The translations under genes were made by a program, and so were the position numbers. 64,000 nt of DNA from Bacteroidetes bacterium HGW-Bacteroidetes-8 (GTDB lineage: Bacteria; Bacteroidota; Bacteroidia; Bacteroidales; UBA932): contig PHCZ01000001.1 of the NCBI GenBank assembly GCA_002840895.1, forward strand, positions 350,259 to 414,258, in the 5' to 3' direction. Below the pieces are notes generated by a model that saw only the letters and a list, made by a program, of their open reading frames with translations, was not told where the DNA came from and ran no database searches. Position 1 is the stretch's first letter. Each line of letters begins with the position of its first letter. This document shows positions 9,284 to 19,756 of the stretch, in pieces.

Positions 9284-10168
9284 TTAAACAAGGTTCAAGG
9301 TCTGCTCTTTTATTTTTTCAAGTTCATCTTTCATCTGCACCACCAGCATCTGAATTTGGGAGTGATTTGCTTTCGATCCCAGGGTATTTATCTCCCGACC
9401 CATCTCCTGTGAGATAAATCCAAGTTTTTTCCCGGGGTACTCCTCTGTACCTATTGTGTCAAGAAAATATTTACAGTGCTGCCTCAACCTCACCTTCTCC
9501 TCTGTAATATCGAGCTTCTCCAGATAATAGATGAGCTCCTGTTCAAAACGGTTATTGTCACTGGCGGGAATAAACTCCTCTATCTTAGATTTAAGTCTCT
9601 CTTTAACACTCTCTATCCTCTCAGATTCATATATCTCTGCCCCTTTCAGATGATCCAGTATATAATCTACCCTTGAACGTATCTCCTCCTCAAGCTTTCT
9701 TCCCTCCTCTGTGCGAAACATTTTTAGCTGCTTTACAGCTTCACAGATGGCATCTTTTATTCTCTCCCAACTCTCTGCCTGAAGAGTCTCATCTACCTCT
9801 TTTTTGTTACTGTCAATAATGTCCGGGAGTTTGAGTATTGCAGATGCTATTTGCGAGGGGTCTCCCTTTTGGCCGCGGGCGGCAATGAGAGTCTCAACCT
9901 GGTCATAGTAGGAGTTGAAGAGATCTCCGTTAACAGACCTGGTGTTGTTTCCTGGTGCGCTCTCTATGGAGGCGAAGAGATCTATGTTGCCTCTGGAGAG
10001 CTCCTTTGTTATCATCTGCCTGATCTCGATCTCTTTATCTCTGGGGATTATCTGAGTCTTGAGAGAGATATCTGCCCCCTTCCCATTTACGGACCTAATC
10101 TCTATAATAATTTTATCCTGGCCGCAGATACACTCTGCTTTTCCATATCCGGTCATTGATTGCACCAT
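9284..10168 (-). CDS. yicC: YicC-family endoribonuclease
   Basis: The 294-residue protein begins with the family signature MVQSMTGYGKAE. It contains the YicC N-terminal domain (1-155) and the C-terminal DUF1732 domain with KADHSQ-like GSKANHSQIQMLVVQMKDELEKIKEQ at the end. YicC proteins are cytoplasmic single-strand RNA endonucleases involved in small-RNA decay. The length matches the family. It faces away from glnS across a 97-bp gap, with a TAACTTTG -7-like box on the minus strand at 10208-10215. Confidence 0.94.
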   Translation of the reverse strand: MVQSMTGYGKAECICGQDKIIIEIRSVNGKGADISLKTQIIPRDKEIEIRQMITKELSRGNIDLFASIESAPGNNTRSVNGDLFNSYYDQVETLIAARGQKGDPSQIASAILKLPDIIDSNKKEVDETLQAESWERIKDAICEAVKQLKMFRTEEGRKLEEEIRSRVDYILDHLKGAEIYESERIESVKERLKSKIEEFIPASDNNRFEQELIYYLEKLDITEEKVRLRQHCKYFLDTIGTEEYPGKKLGFISQEMGREINTLGSKANHSQIQMLVVQMKDELEKIKEQTLNLV

Positions 10169-10237
10169 TGTGTGAGTTGCTGGTTTTTAATTATTGGCAA
10201 TATTGGGCAAAGTTATAAAAATGAACTCAAGAAATAT

Positions 10238-10245
10238 TATATTTG
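10238..10245 (+). promoter_or_regulatory. -7 promoter box of glnS
   Basis: TATATTTG matches TAnnTTTG and lies 20 bp before the glnS start. The -33 element is not recognisable. Confidence 0.45.
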
Positions 10246-10265
10246 CCGGTTAAATAAAAAGAAGA

Positions 10266-11930
10266 ATGGAAGAGACACTAAAAGAGAGTGCACCCGAGAG
10301 GAGCCTCAATTTTCTTGAAGAGATAGTAGAGGCAGATCTTGCATCGGGTAGACATAAAACTATACTTACAAGATTCCCACCGGAACCTAACGGTTATCTA
10401 CATATAGGGCACGCAAAGAGCATCTGCCTCAACTTTGGACTTGCCCAAAAATACGGAGGCAAGACAAACCTGAGGTTTGATGATACAAATCCAACCAAAG
10501 AGGATGTTGAGTATGTAGATTCTATAAAAGAGGATGTTAAGTGGCTCGGATTTGATTGGGCTAAAGAACTTTACGCTTCGGATTACTTTGAACAGTTATA
10601 TGTTTGGGCTCAGGAGCTGATTCGCAAAGGACTTGCATATGTAGATAATCAGACTCAGGAAGAGATTCGTCTAAACAGGGGTACCGTAAACAGAGCAGGT
10701 ATTAATAGCCCTTACCGGGATCGCTCTCCACAGGAGAATCTGGATCTTTTTAGTGAGATGAGGATGGGTAAATTCCCTGACGGAGAGATGGTATTAAGAG
10801 CCAAGATAGATATGGCACACCCAAATATGTTGATGAGGGACCCGATTCTATACAGAATAATTCACGCACACCACCACAGGACAGCAGATAAATGGTGCAT
10901 ATACCCTATGTATGACTATGCTCACGGGCAGAGTGATTCACTTGAGGGGATTACCCACTCAATATGCACTCTGGAGTTTGATGTGCACAGAACTCTTTAC
11001 GACTGGTTTATCGAAAAACTTGAGATCTTCCCTTCAAAACAGTTTGAGTTTGCACGACTCAATCTCACCTATACAGTAATGAGTAAACGTAAGTTATTGG
11101 AGCTTGTAAAGAACGGTTATGTTACGGGTTGGGATGACCCTCGTATGCCTACAATCTGCGGGCTAAGAAGACGCGGTTACACTCCGGAGAGTATAAGGAT
11201 GTTTGCAGATAAGGTGGGTGTTGCAAAGAGAGATAACATCATTGATCTCTCGCTTTTGGAGTGGTGCGTAAGAGAGGATCTCAACAGACGTTCCAACAGA
11301 TATATGGTAGTTCTGGATCCTGTAAAACTTGTAATTACAAACTATCCTCAGGGAGAGTCGGAATTGTTCTCTCCGGCACTAAACCCGGAGGATATAAATG
11401 CAGGGAGCAGGTCTGTCCCATTTTCAAATGAGCTCTACATTGAAAGGGATGACTTTATGGAGGATCCTCCAAAGAAATATTTTCGCCTTCGACCCGGTGG
11501 AGAGGTACGCCTGAAATACTCCTATATTATCAAATGCGAAGAGGTAATTAAGAACAGTGAGGGTGAGATTACAGAGATTCGCTGCACCTACGATCCATCC
11601 AGCAGACCGGGTACAGGCGAGTGGCGTTCGGTTAAGGGAACCATACACTGGGTGAGCGCAGCACACGCAACAGAGATAGATGTAAATCTTTTTGACAGGC
11701 TCTTTACCAATCCGGAGATGGACAATCTGGAGGAGGGCAAGGAGTATATAGATTACCTCAACCCGGATTCGCTAAAGGTGGTTAAAGGGTATGCAGAGTT
11801 GGCATTAGCATCCGACAACTCGGGAATTGCTGTTCAATTCGAAAGATTGGGCTATTTTATCAAGGATAGAGACTCTTTAAACTCAAAAACTGTTTACAAC
11901 AGAACCGTAGGACTTAAATCTACCTGGTAA
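10266..11930 (+). CDS. glnS: Glutaminyl-tRNA synthetase
   Basis: The 554-residue class I synthetase charges tRNA-Gln. The HIGH motif is at 46-49 in [14 protein letters not shown], and the KMSKS-type motif is VMSKRKL (Met272-Lys274). The C-terminal beta-barrel anticodon-binding domains fill residues 340-554. The length equals that of the E. coli enzyme. GlnRS rather than GluRS is supported by [13 protein letters not shown] and [15 protein letters not shown]. The stop lies one base from the convergent MATE gene, so there is no room for a separate terminator. Confidence 0.97.
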   Translation: MEETLKESAPERSLNFLEEIVEADLASGRHKTILTRFPPEPNGYLHIGHAKSICLNFGLAQKYGGKTNLRFDDTNPTKEDVEYVDSIKEDVKWLGFDWAKELYASDYFEQLYVWAQELIRKGLAYVDNQTQEEIRLNRGTVNRAGINSPYRDRSPQENLDLFSEMRMGKFPDGEMVLRAKIDMAHPNMLMRDPILYRIIHAHHHRTADKWCIYPMYDYAHGQSDSLEGITHSICTLEFDVHRTLYDWFIEKLEIFPSKQFEFARLNLTYTVMSKRKLLELVKNGYVTGWDDPRMPTICGLRRRGYTPESIRMFADKVGVAKRDNIIDLSLLEWCVREDLNRRSNRYMVVLDPVKLVITNYPQGESELFSPALNPEDINAGSRSVPFSNELYIERDDFMEDPPKKYFRLRPGGEVRLKYSYIIKCEEVIKNSEGEITEIRCTYDPSSRPGTGEWRSVKGTIHWVSAAHATEIDVNLFDRLFTNPEMDNLEEGKEYIDYLNPDSLKVVKGYAELALASDNSGIAVQFERLGYFIKDRDSLNSKTVYNRTVGLKSTW

Positions 11931-11931
11931 G

Positions 11932-13302
11932 TTAGTTTAGAGCTGTTTTTACCCTGTGTTTTTTCCATAAGCCTGAGTTGTAATACAATACCGCACCTAT
12001 GCAACCGGCTGTCCAGCCTATCGGGATTGACCACCAGATACCTGCGGTGCCAAAGTAGTGGGATAACAGATATGCCAAAGGGACCCGGATTGCCCATAAA
12101 GAGAGTGTGGTTATAAGCATAGGAACTATTGTAGCCCCTGCACCTCTTGTAACTCCATTGTATACAAACATAGTTGAGAATACTATATAGAACGATGTTA
12201 CTATAACAAGATACTCTTTTCCTATAGTTATAATTTCATTATAGTCCGGTGAGTTGATGTCGGTAAAGAGTCTCATAATCTCCCCTCCAAAGAAAACCAC
12301 AACAAGACTTAAAACAATACATATTACTGTTGAGTATAAAAGTGTTGAGTGGAGACCCTTTTTAATTCTATCATACCTCTCTGCTCCAAGGTTTTGGCCA
12401 ACGAATGAGGAGAGTGCCGCAGCCAGGTTCATTGCCGGCATTGAGACAAACATATCTACCCTTCCTGCAGCTGTGTAGGCTGCAAGAGCTGCCACTCCAA
12501 AGGGGGATACTATACTTAGCAGAGCCATTGACCCGAGACCTACAAGGGTTTGCTGAACACCGGAAGGGAGTCCTATTCTTAAGGAGAGCCGAAAGTTTGT
12601 CCAGTCAAACTCCCACTTTTTATAATTCAGATTGAATCTTATCACAGTATTCTCTTTACTGTTGAGGTGGTACCATAGCGCCAGCCAAGCTGCAATAGTA
12701 GCAATTGCAGTGGCCCAGGCTACCCCATCTATTCCCCATCCAAATACCAAGACAAAGAGCAGGTCTAATATTATGTTTATTATAATTGATATTACTACAA
12801 ACACTACCGGAGTTTTGGAGTTTCCTACACCTCTTAATATGGCAGACATACCAAAGAGTGAAAACATAGGGATGGTTGTTGTGAGTATAACTATGTCAAA
12901 ATATCTTACTGCATCCGGTAACACCTCAGGGGGAATTGATAGAAATTGAAAAAGAGGGCGGCTTATGGCGAAAAAAAGAATTGAAAGAGCTGCAGAGCTT
13001 ACAAGCAAAAAAATCTGCAGAGTATCTGAAGTTACCTTGATTTTTTTAAAGTTTTTTGCACCAAAATATTGTGAAATTAGTACCGAACCACCTATTGTGA
13101 TTCCTCCAACCAGAGCGGAGAGTGTGAACAATATAGGGAAACTGGCTCCCACAGCAGCCAGAGCAACAGAGCCGATATATTTTCCCACAACAATGCTGTC
13201 TACAATGTTATACAGTTGCTGAAACACATTTCCGATAAGCATCGGAATTGCAAACATCATAATCTGTCTTCCCTCTCTCCCCTGGGTTAGATCATTCATC
13301 AA
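11932..13302 (-). CDS. MATE-family multidrug/sodium antiporter
   Basis: The 456-residue protein has about twelve hydrophobic segments in two homologous halves. The N-terminal start is MATE-like (IMMFAIPMLIGNVFQQLYNIVDSIVVGKYIG), and the second half begins with the related LSLRIGLPSGVQQTLVGLGSMAL. It is an inner-membrane cation-coupled exporter. The substrate cannot be inferred. It lies between glnS (convergent, one base apart) and the MsrBA gene on the same strand with a 56-bp gap. Confidence 0.94.
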   Translation of the reverse strand: MMNDLTQGREGRQIMMFAIPMLIGNVFQQLYNIVDSIVVGKYIGSVALAAVGASFPILFTLSALVGGITIGGSVLISQYFGAKNFKKIKVTSDTLQIFLLVSSAALSILFFAISRPLFQFLSIPPEVLPDAVRYFDIVILTTTIPMFSLFGMSAILRGVGNSKTPVVFVVISIIINIILDLLFVLVFGWGIDGVAWATAIATIAAWLALWYHLNSKENTVIRFNLNYKKWEFDWTNFRLSLRIGLPSGVQQTLVGLGSMALLSIVSPFGVAALAAYTAAGRVDMFVSMPAMNLAAALSSFVGQNLGAERYDRIKKGLHSTLLYSTVICIVLSLVVVFFGGEIMRLFTDINSPDYNEIITIGKEYLVIVTSFYIVFSTMFVYNGVTRGAGATIVPMLITTLSLWAIRVPLAYLLSHYFGTAGIWWSIPIGWTAGCIGAVLYYNSGLWKKHRVKTALN

Positions 13303-13358
13303 AAACTATTTTTGCCTGCAAAAATAGAAATTTAAAAGGGAAAGAGCGGGTATTGAGG

Positions 13359-14261
13359 TTAAAATCTTTTTACGTAAGAGTGGCAATATGGCTGAGAACC
13401 CTTCTTTACATAGTAGTCCTGGTGATAACTCTCGGCTATATAAAACTCTTGAGCCTTAGTAACTCGTGTAGCAACATCGAACCCTTTTTGGGTCAATCTT
13501 TTTATAAGGTCCAGAGCAACTTTTTTTTGCTCTTCATCAATATAAAAAATCTCCGACCTGTACTGATTGCCAATATCCGGGCCCTGTCTCTCAATTTGTG
13601 TAGGGTCGTGTATCTCCATAAAGAATTGTGCAAGTGCCTTGTAACTTATTTGGCTTGCATCATAGATAACCTCTACTGCCTCTGCGTGGCCGGATAAACC
13701 TGAGCAGACCTGTTCATAAGTTGGGTTTTTAAGTCTCCCTCCTGTATAGCCGCTAACTGCAGATATAACACCCCACTTTTGCGCTATAAGATGCTCTACA
13801 CCCCAAAAACATCCACCTGCAAATATTGCTCGCTCTCTTTTCTGTGGAATAAACTCCAGTGAAATAGAGTTAACACAGTGGCGAGTATTCTTTTTAGTAA
13901 ACTGCTCTCCCAGAAAAACATGACCTAGATGACCATCACAATTGGAGCAGATTATCTCTACTCTCTGCCCGTCGGCATCTCTCTTTCTGGTTACAGCACC
14001 TTTTATCTCATCATCAAAACTTGGCCAGCCGCATCCCGAATCAAATTTGTCACTTGATTTGTAAAGTGGGGCGTTACACTGTTTGCAGTGGTAAGTGCCT
14101 GCCTCCTTGTTATTGTTGTACTTTCCGGTAAAAGGAGCCTCTGTCCCTTTATCAATAATCACTCTCCTCTCTGCCGGGGTGAGCTCTCGTCTGTTTTGTG
14201 CCTGCAATGTCATAATTACTAAAAATAGTGTGCCGATTATTAGAATATACTTTTTTCTCAT
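13359..14261 (-). CDS. msrBA: Exported bifunctional methionine sulfoxide reductase, MsrB-MsrA fusion
   Basis: The 300-residue protein has a signal peptide (1-22, ending LQAQ). The MsrB domain (about 26-138) carries zinc-ligand pairs Cys59/Cys62 and Cys105/Cys108 and catalytic Cys129 in RHCVNSISLEF. The MsrA domain (about 144-300) has the GCFWG motif with catalytic Cys151 and likely recycling cysteines 186 and 293. The fusion reduces both S- and R-methionine sulfoxides. The signal peptide places it in the periplasm, where it would repair oxidised envelope proteins using an exported thioredoxin-like donor. The B-before-A order is common in Bacteroidetes; Neisseria PilB and many others have A first. 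Confidence 0.96.
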   Translation of the reverse strand: MRKKYILIIGTLFLVIMTLQAQNRRELTPAERRVIIDKGTEAPFTGKYNNNKEAGTYHCKQCNAPLYKSSDKFDSGCGWPSFDDEIKGAVTRKRDADGQRVEIICSNCDGHLGHVFLGEQFTKKNTRHCVNSISLEFIPQKRERAIFAGGCFWGVEHLIAQKWGVISAVSGYTGGRLKNPTYEQVCSGLSGHAEAVEVIYDASQISYKALAQFFMEIHDPTQIERQGPDIGNQYRSEIFYIDEEQKKVALDLIKRLTQKGFDVATRVTKAQEFYIAESYHQDYYVKKGSQPYCHSYVKRF

Positions 14262-14380
14262 ATTGGATCTCTTTTATTACTAATAACACAATTTTATGGT
14301 TATAGTTGAATAACACTATAAAGAGTGAATTATATAAACTCTTGCACGAATTTTGTAAATATTGTAAAAGTGTAGAGAGT

Positions 14381-14388
14381 TAACTTTG
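14381..14388 (+). promoter_or_regulatory. -7 promoter box before the basic secreted protein gene
   Basis: TAACTTTG matches TAnnTTTG and lies 21 bp before the ATG at 14410. No -33 box at the standard spacing is clear. This box also contains the TTG that would otherwise be an upstream start, which supports the ATG. Confidence 0.5.
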
Positions 14389-14409
14389 ATAACATTAAAA
14401 ATAGAAGAA

Positions 14410-14982
14410 ATGAAAAAATTATTTTTATTTATAGTTTTAGTAACCATAGGATTAACTAGTCAGATAGAGTCAGCTTCTGCACAAATCAGCTTAAGGATAA
14501 ACATAGGTAGTCAACCGTTGTGGGGTCCTGCGGGACACGATTATGTAGAGTACTACTATTTGCCGGAGATTGAGGCATACTATTATGTTCCAAATCGTCA
14601 ATATATTTTTATAGAGAACGGCAGATGGGTTACAAGACGCTATTTGCCTATGCGTTACAGAGGTTTTGATCTATATGACGCGCTTAAGTATGTTATAAAT
14701 GAGTCGAAACCCTATTACAGGCACGAATATTATAAATCTAAATACTCTTCTAACAAGAATCACAAAAGAGAGATAGCAATAAGAGATAGCCGTGATTCAA
14801 GATACTACAACAACAGAAACCATCCTCAGCACCAAAATTGGAAAAAAGAGGAGCAGAAGAGAAAAGAGTATGAGAGGAATAGATATGAGAGAAATAGAGA
14901 TGAAAGGAGTAGAGATAATAGGAGTAAAAAAGAGAACGAAAACAACAGAAGCAAAAAAAGCAGAGAGAGTAGAACCAGGTAA
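14410..14982 (+). CDS. Small secreted protein with a highly charged, low-complexity tail
   Basis: From ATG at 14410 the product has 190 residues and begins with a good signal peptide (MKKLFLFIVLV to SASA, about 1-24). Residues 25-110 are rich in Tyr and Trp (EYYYLPEIEAYYYVPNRQY and ENGRWVTRRYLP), a pattern seen in short exported Bacteroidetes proteins. From about residue 115 the chain is almost only Arg, Lys, Glu, Asn, Asp and Ser (repeats of the RNRYERNRDERS type). The frame could be extended back to TTG at 14386, but that precedes the signal peptide. Function is unknown; it may bind an anionic surface polymer. Confidence 0.8.
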   Translation: MKKLFLFIVLVTIGLTSQIESASAQISLRINIGSQPLWGPAGHDYVEYYYLPEIEAYYYVPNRQYIFIENGRWVTRRYLPMRYRGFDLYDALKYVINESKPYYRHEYYKSKYSSNKNHKREIAIRDSRDSRYYNNRNHPQHQNWKKEEQKRKEYERNRYERNRDERSRDNRSKKENENNRSKKSRESRTR

Positions 14983-15106
14983 CAAAAATCAAACACTTGA
15001 AATCAGTAACACAACAGAGAATAAAAAATTTTGGGTCCGGTTAATTTAAAATCATTAAGCGTATGAGATGTTAGGTTCCAGTTTAAGTTTTAGTTAGGTT
15101 AAGGAG

Positions 15107-15141
15107 AAACGGCAGCCCCAGCAATTGGCTGCCGTTTTGTT
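15107..15141 (+). terminator. Strong intrinsic terminator
   Basis: An 11-bp perfect stem (15107-15117 with 15127-15137) is followed by TTGTTTAT-type U-rich sequence on the plus strand. It ends the basic secreted protein transcript and lies between that gene and the convergent nfo gene. The rest of the 170-bp gap shows nothing else. Confidence 0.88.
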
Positions 15142-15152
15142 TATATCTGATT

Positions 15153-15995
15153 CTATTTTTCCCACTCTCTGAGTTGAATAATCTCATCTCTCCATATCTC
15201 TTCATTTGGGGTCTCAAGTATAAGGGGCATATTGTCGAATCTGTTGTCTTTCATAAGGATTTTGAATGTTTGGTCACCCAATAGACCGGCTCCGATTGAG
15301 TCGTGGCGATCTACTCTTGAGTTAAGCCCTTTCTTTGCATCATTCAGGTGCATCCCACGCAGATATTTAAACCCTACAATGTTTTCAAAATGGTCAAATG
15401 CTTTTCTGAAGCCCTCCGCGTTTGATAGGTCGTAACCCGCTGCAAACGAATGACAGGTATCTACACATACACCAACCCTGCTCTTATCCTCTACGTAGTG
15501 AATAATTTGAGCAATCTGCTCAAAGGTGTGCCCCAGGTTGCTACCCTGACCGGCTGTGTTCTCTATAACCGCTGTGACCCCCTTTGTTTTCTCCAAAGCA
15601 ATATTTATTGAGTCGGAAATTTTTCTTAGACAGCTATCTATATCAATCTTGTTAAGATGGCTTCCGGGGTGAAAATTGAGACGATCCAGCCCAAGTTGTT
15701 CACATCTCTGCATCTCGTCCAGAAAGGCCTCTCTGGATTTGTTGAGTCCATCCTCCTCCGGGTGGCCCAGGTTTATAAGATAACTGTCGTGGGGAAGAAT
15801 CTGCAAAGGGGAGAAGCCATACCTCTGGCAGTTCTCCCGGAATTTTTCTATGCTACTTTTTGTGAGTGGTGCTGCAATCCACTGTCTCTGATTCTTTGTA
15901 AAAAGGGCAAAAGCATTAGCTCCAATATTGTGCGCATTGACAGGTGCATTCTCTACACCGCCGGATGCACTTATGTGTGCTCCTATATATTTCAT
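15153..15995 (-). CDS. nfo: Deoxyribonuclease IV (AP endonuclease)
   Basis: The 280-residue enzyme cleaves DNA 5' of abasic sites. The start is placed at ATG 15995, giving the canonical [18 protein letters not shown]; the longer frame from a TTG at 16031 only adds a non-conserved stretch that reaches into recG. Zinc and active-site segments of the TIM barrel are present: [43 protein letters not shown] followed by [11 protein letters not shown], and the final LETPNEE. It follows recG by 32 bp on the same strand, giving a two-gene repair unit. Confidence 0.96.
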   Translation of the reverse strand: MKYIGAHISASGGVENAPVNAHNIGANAFALFTKNQRQWIAAPLTKSSIEKFRENCQRYGFSPLQILPHDSYLINLGHPEEDGLNKSREAFLDEMQRCEQLGLDRLNFHPGSHLNKIDIDSCLRKISDSINIALEKTKGVTAVIENTAGQGSNLGHTFEQIAQIIHYVEDKSRVGVCVDTCHSFAAGYDLSNAEGFRKAFDHFENIVGFKYLRGMHLNDAKKGLNSRVDRHDSIGAGLLGDQTFKILMKDNRFDNMPLILETPNEEIWRDEIIQLREWEK

Positions 15996-16027
15996 ATCAA
16001 GTATATTATTTATTTTATTATCTATAT

Positions 16028-18133
16028 TCAACTTATCTGAGAATAGTCTCTCTGCTCTCTTTTTAACTGGGATAGAGAAACTCTTAGCTGTGCATTTTTT
16101 TGGGTTTCAAGCTGAGGATCCTCCTGTAGTATATCTGCTGCAACTCTTCTCGCCTCTTCGAGAATCTGAGAGTCTTTTGCAAGGTTGGATAGTCTGAGGT
16201 CTACAGGAAGTCCACTCTGCATTGTCCCCTCCATATCTCCCGGACCTCTCATTCTTAAATCTGCCTCTGCCAGTTCAAACCCATCATTTGTAGAGCACAT
16301 TAGTTCAATTCTGTGACGTGACTCTTTTGAGAGTTTATGGCCTGTCATAAGTATACACCAAGACTCATCTGAACCTCTTCCCACTCTTCCTCTAAGTTGA
16401 TGGAGCTGTGACAGACCGAACCTCTCTGCACTCTCAATCATCATTACTGAGGCATTTGGGACATCAACACCAACCTCAATAACGGATGTAGATACCAGAA
16501 TGTTCGCGTTTCCTGTTACAAATAGATTCATATCGTGAGCTTTGTCTTCATTTTTTTGCTGCCCGTGTACAACAGCAGTGACATATTCAGGAGCTTTGAA
16601 CTCTTCAATAATATGCATATACCCTTGTTGAAGATTTTTGTAATCCATTGTTTCGCTCTCCTTTATAAGTGGGTAGACAATGAAAATCTGACGACCACTC
16701 TTTATCTTCTCCTTCATAAAGGAGTAGATGCGCCCTCTCTGTGTGTCATTTGAGTGTATTGTTTTAACAGGCTTTCTTCCCGGAGGTAACTCATCGATAA
16801 CTGATACATCCAGATCTCCATAAAGAGTCATTGCCAGAGTTCTTGGAATCGGGGTGGCAGTCATTACCAATATATGGGGCATCTTCTCTCCCTTGCTCCA
16901 CAATTTTGCCCGCTGATCTACCCCGAACCTATGCTGCTCATCAATCACTGCAAATCCCAGGTTGAGGAACTGAACACTCTCTTCGATAAGTGCGTGGGTA
17001 CCGAAAAGTATATCTATTTCGCCATTAAGCAGCCCCTCTGATATCACTTTACGCTCTTTTTTCTTAGTGCTGCCGGTGAGCAGTGCAACCTTTACCCCTA
17101 AGTTGCCAAGAAGCTTCTCTGCCCCACGAAAGTGCTGTCCTGCAAGAACTTCGGTTGGAGCCATTACGCAGGATTGATAGCCATTGTCCTTTGCCAGCAG
17201 AGCTGTCAAAATTGCCACCATTGTCTTTCCGCTCCCCACATCTCCCTGGAGTAACCGATTCATCTGCCGGCCACTTACAATATCTGACCGAATCTCCTTT
17301 ATTACCCTCTTTTGTGCATTGGTGAGTTCAAACGGCAGATTTTTGTAGCAATCGTTAAAGCTATCTCCAACTTTAGGCATAAATATTCCGTTGTTCACCC
17401 TCTCCCTAAAACTTTTTTGTTTGAGAAGAGATAGTTGCAGATAGAACAGCTCTTCAAACTTAAGCCTGTAAAGTGCAGATGAGAGAGCTCTTAAATCTTT
17501 TGGAAAGTGGATATTGTTAACTGCATCGTGAAACGAAAACAGATTTTTTTGTTGAACCAAATAGAACGGCAGAGTCTCGTTAAGCGAACCTTCACTCTGT
17601 TTAAGCAGAGTTGCTATAACCCTACCAATCTGTTTATTACCAAATCCTGAGTTGCGCAGTCTCTCGGTAGAGGGGTATACTCCAATCATATTCCCCACAT
17701 AGATAGGATTCTCTTCGGTTGCAGCCTCCACCTCCGGATGCACCATATTCAAAACCTGATTAAAAATGGTGGGTTTCCCGAAAATAATATACTCATTATG
17801 AGGTTTAAGCCACTCCTTAATCCACTTGATACCCTGAAAAAATATCAGCTCAATGGAGCCAGTGGCATCCGTAAATGTTGCTGTTAATCTTTTTGAGCGC
17901 CCTTTATCTCCCAGTTGATTTATTTTTGTAATCTTTCCCCTCAGCTGAATATAGCTCATACCCGGCTCCACCTCAGAGACTGAGTAGATTTTTGTCCTGT
18001 CTATATACCTGAACGGAAAAAATAGCAACAGATCCCTGAAGGTTTTGATATTGAGCTCGCTGGCTAAAAGCTCTGCCCTTTTGGGTCCAACTCCGGGGAG
18101 GTATTTTATATCGCTGTCCAGTATAGATGACAT
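16028..18133 (-). CDS. recG: ATP-dependent DNA helicase RecG
   Basis: The 701-residue helicase remodels stalled forks and Holliday junctions. It has an N-terminal helix-hairpin start ([20 protein letters not shown]), an OB-fold wedge domain (about 60-160), Walker [10 protein letters not shown] (about 295-303), the DEQH box (about 398-401), motif [19 protein letters not shown], and motif [11 protein letters not shown]. The length is normal. It lies upstream of nfo and divergent from pdxA. Confidence 0.97.
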   Translation of the reverse strand: MSSILDSDIKYLPGVGPKRAELLASELNIKTFRDLLLFFPFRYIDRTKIYSVSEVEPGMSYIQLRGKITKINQLGDKGRSKRLTATFTDATGSIELIFFQGIKWIKEWLKPHNEYIIFGKPTIFNQVLNMVHPEVEAATEENPIYVGNMIGVYPSTERLRNSGFGNKQIGRVIATLLKQSEGSLNETLPFYLVQQKNLFSFHDAVNNIHFPKDLRALSSALYRLKFEELFYLQLSLLKQKSFRERVNNGIFMPKVGDSFNDCYKNLPFELTNAQKRVIKEIRSDIVSGRQMNRLLQGDVGSGKTMVAILTALLAKDNGYQSCVMAPTEVLAGQHFRGAEKLLGNLGVKVALLTGSTKKKERKVISEGLLNGEIDILFGTHALIEESVQFLNLGFAVIDEQHRFGVDQRAKLWSKGEKMPHILVMTATPIPRTLAMTLYGDLDVSVIDELPPGRKPVKTIHSNDTQRGRIYSFMKEKIKSGRQIFIVYPLIKESETMDYKNLQQGYMHIIEEFKAPEYVTAVVHGQQKNEDKAHDMNLFVTGNANILVSTSVIEVGVDVPNASVMMIESAERFGLSQLHQLRGRVGRGSDESWCILMTGHKLSKESRHRIELMCSTNDGFELAEADLRMRGPGDMEGTMQSGLPVDLRLSNLAKDSQILEEARRVAADILQEDPQLETQKNAQLRVSLSQLKREQRDYSQIS

Positions 18134-18198
18134 AATACAAATATACGAATCTTATCTAAAATTTGTATCTTGCATAAATTTACGGAGATTAACTGTTT

Positions 18199-19263
18199 AT
18201 GAAAAATAAGATAGTAGTTGGAATAACTCAGGGCGACAGTAATGGCATAGGCTATGAGGTTATAATTAAGGCTTTAACAGACGCGAGAATTTTTGATATC
18301 TGCACCCCGGTAATATACGGCTCCTCTAAAATGTTCGGGTTTTATAAAAAATGTGTGTCAGAGGCAGAGAGCCTCACTACAAATGTTATATCAAAACCTG
18401 GTGAGGCACACGCAAAGAGAATAAATCTTATTAACTGTATTCCTGAGAGCTATAATTTAGAGCCGGGAAGAGAGAGTGAAGACGGGGCCAAAGCCGCCCT
18501 TACTGCGCTTGAGGCAGCCGTTAAAGATCTTAAAAATGGATTTATAGATGTTTTGGTTACAGCTCCTTTCAATAAATCCGGAGTTTCAAAAGAGGGGTTC
18601 TCCTTCCCGGGTCACACCGAGTATCTTACCAAGATGTTTAATGCAGATGAGTCGCTTATGTTTATGGTCTCACACTCCCTTAAAGTAGGTTTGGTAACCA
18701 ACCATCTCTCAATTGCAATGGTCTCGGGAGCAATTAACTCTGCACTTATAATAAAGAAAATAAAGCTTATGTCAGATTCACTCAAACGTGATTTTGCAGT
18801 TGACAGACCTAAGATTGCAGTTTTATCCCTTAACCCTCACAGTGGAGATCACGGGCTTATGGGAAAAGAGGAGGAGGAGATAATAAAACCTGCAATACAG
18901 GAGCTTTTTGAAAAGGGGGAGCTTGTCTTTGGCCCTTTCCCATCTGATGGCTTCTTTGCATCTGATTATACAGGTAGATTTGATGCCGTTCTTGCAATGT
19001 ATCACGACCAGGGAATGATCCCATTTAAATCACTCTCTCACGATGCAGGAGTAAACTTTACCGCAGGTCTCTCAGTTGTGAGATGCTCTCCGGATCACGG
19101 AACTGCATATGATTTGGCAGGGAAAGGCAAAGCAAACCACCTCTCGATGCTTGCATCAATCTACACCGCTTGCGATATCTACAGGAACAGAGAGAATTAC
19201 GATCTGTTAAGGGCAAATCCGTTAAGAGTGGAGATGCCTGTTGGCAACAGAGAGAATGATTAA
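18199..19263 (+). CDS. pdxA: 4-hydroxythreonine-4-phosphate dehydrogenase
   Basis: The 354-residue NAD-dependent enzyme acts in the DXP-dependent pyridoxal phosphate pathway. Family features are the start VGITQGDSNGIGYEVI, the metal-binding SFPGHTEYLTKMF segment, LSLNPHSGDHGLMGKEE, AMYHDQGMIPFK and VRCSPDHGTAYDLAGKG. The final codons overlap the rnhA start (ATGATTAA), so the two genes are translationally coupled. Confidence 0.96.
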   Translation: MKNKIVVGITQGDSNGIGYEVIIKALTDARIFDICTPVIYGSSKMFGFYKKCVSEAESLTTNVISKPGEAHAKRINLINCIPESYNLEPGRESEDGAKAALTALEAAVKDLKNGFIDVLVTAPFNKSGVSKEGFSFPGHTEYLTKMFNADESLMFMVSHSLKVGLVTNHLSIAMVSGAINSALIIKKIKLMSDSLKRDFAVDRPKIAVLSLNPHSGDHGLMGKEEEEIIKPAIQELFEKGELVFGPFPSDGFFASDYTGRFDAVLAMYHDQGMIPFKSLSHDAGVNFTAGLSVVRCSPDHGTAYDLAGKGKANHLSMLASIYTACDIYRNRENYDLLRANPLRVEMPVGNREND

Positions 19264-19756
19264 CATCTATACAGATGGTGCAGCAAGAGGCAACCCCGGT
19301 CCCGGAGGGTGGGGAGCACTTTTGCGTTCCGGATCTCACTCCAAAGAGCTATCAGGTGGTTTTTTGTGCACAACTAATAATAGGATGGAGTTATATGCGG
19401 TAATAGTTGCTCTTGAGGCAATTAAGAAAAAAAATGCCGAGGTCACAGTATATTCAGACTCCAGTTATGTTTGCGACGCAGTGAATAAGAGCTGGCTCTT
19501 TGGGTGGGAGAAAAAGGGTTTTGCAAAGAAGAAAAATCCGGATTTGTGGATCCGTTTTCTTGAAGTATACCGGAGACACAATGTAAAACTTGTATGGATA
19601 AAGGGCCATAACGGCCATTTGGAAAACGAGAGATGCGATCGACTTGCCGTAAATGCTTCTATGGCAGATAATTTACCTGAAGATATCGGATACCTTAAAC
19701 AGTGCGTGGAGCGTAGTCCTGATTCCTCAGCCACGGCAGGAACCCTGCCTCTATAA
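19256..19756 (+). CDS. rnhA: Ribonuclease HI
   Basis: The 166-residue enzyme removes RNA from RNA-DNA hybrids. The acidic catalytic set is visible: Asp in INIYTDGAARGN, Glu in TNNRMELYAVI, Asp in VYSDSSYV, and Asp in ENERCDRLAVNA. The start is taken as ATG 19256, overlapping the pdxA stop by 8 bases; a TTG at 19241 would add only five residues. The last ~20 residues are a non-conserved tail whose codons overlap the end of the convergent mqnC gene by 62 bp (19695-19756). Confidence 0.94.
   Translation: MINIYTDGAARGNPGPGGWGALLRSGSHSKELSGGFLCTTNNRMELYAVIVALEAIKKKNAEVTVYSDSSYVCDAVNKSWLFGWEKKGFAKKKNPDLWIRFLEVYRRHNVKLVWIKGHNGHLENERCDRLAVNASMADNLPEDIGYLKQCVERSPDSSATAGTLPL

Noticed and set aside
14792..15049. 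Overlapping ORF in another frame of the charged-tail gene
   Set aside because: It mirrors the low-complexity AGA/GAA repeats of the real frame and has no start context or signal peptide.
16029..16031. TTG start of nfo overlapping the recG stop
   Set aside because: The canonical [14 protein letters not shown] start is at ATG 15995; the 12 added residues are not conserved in the family.
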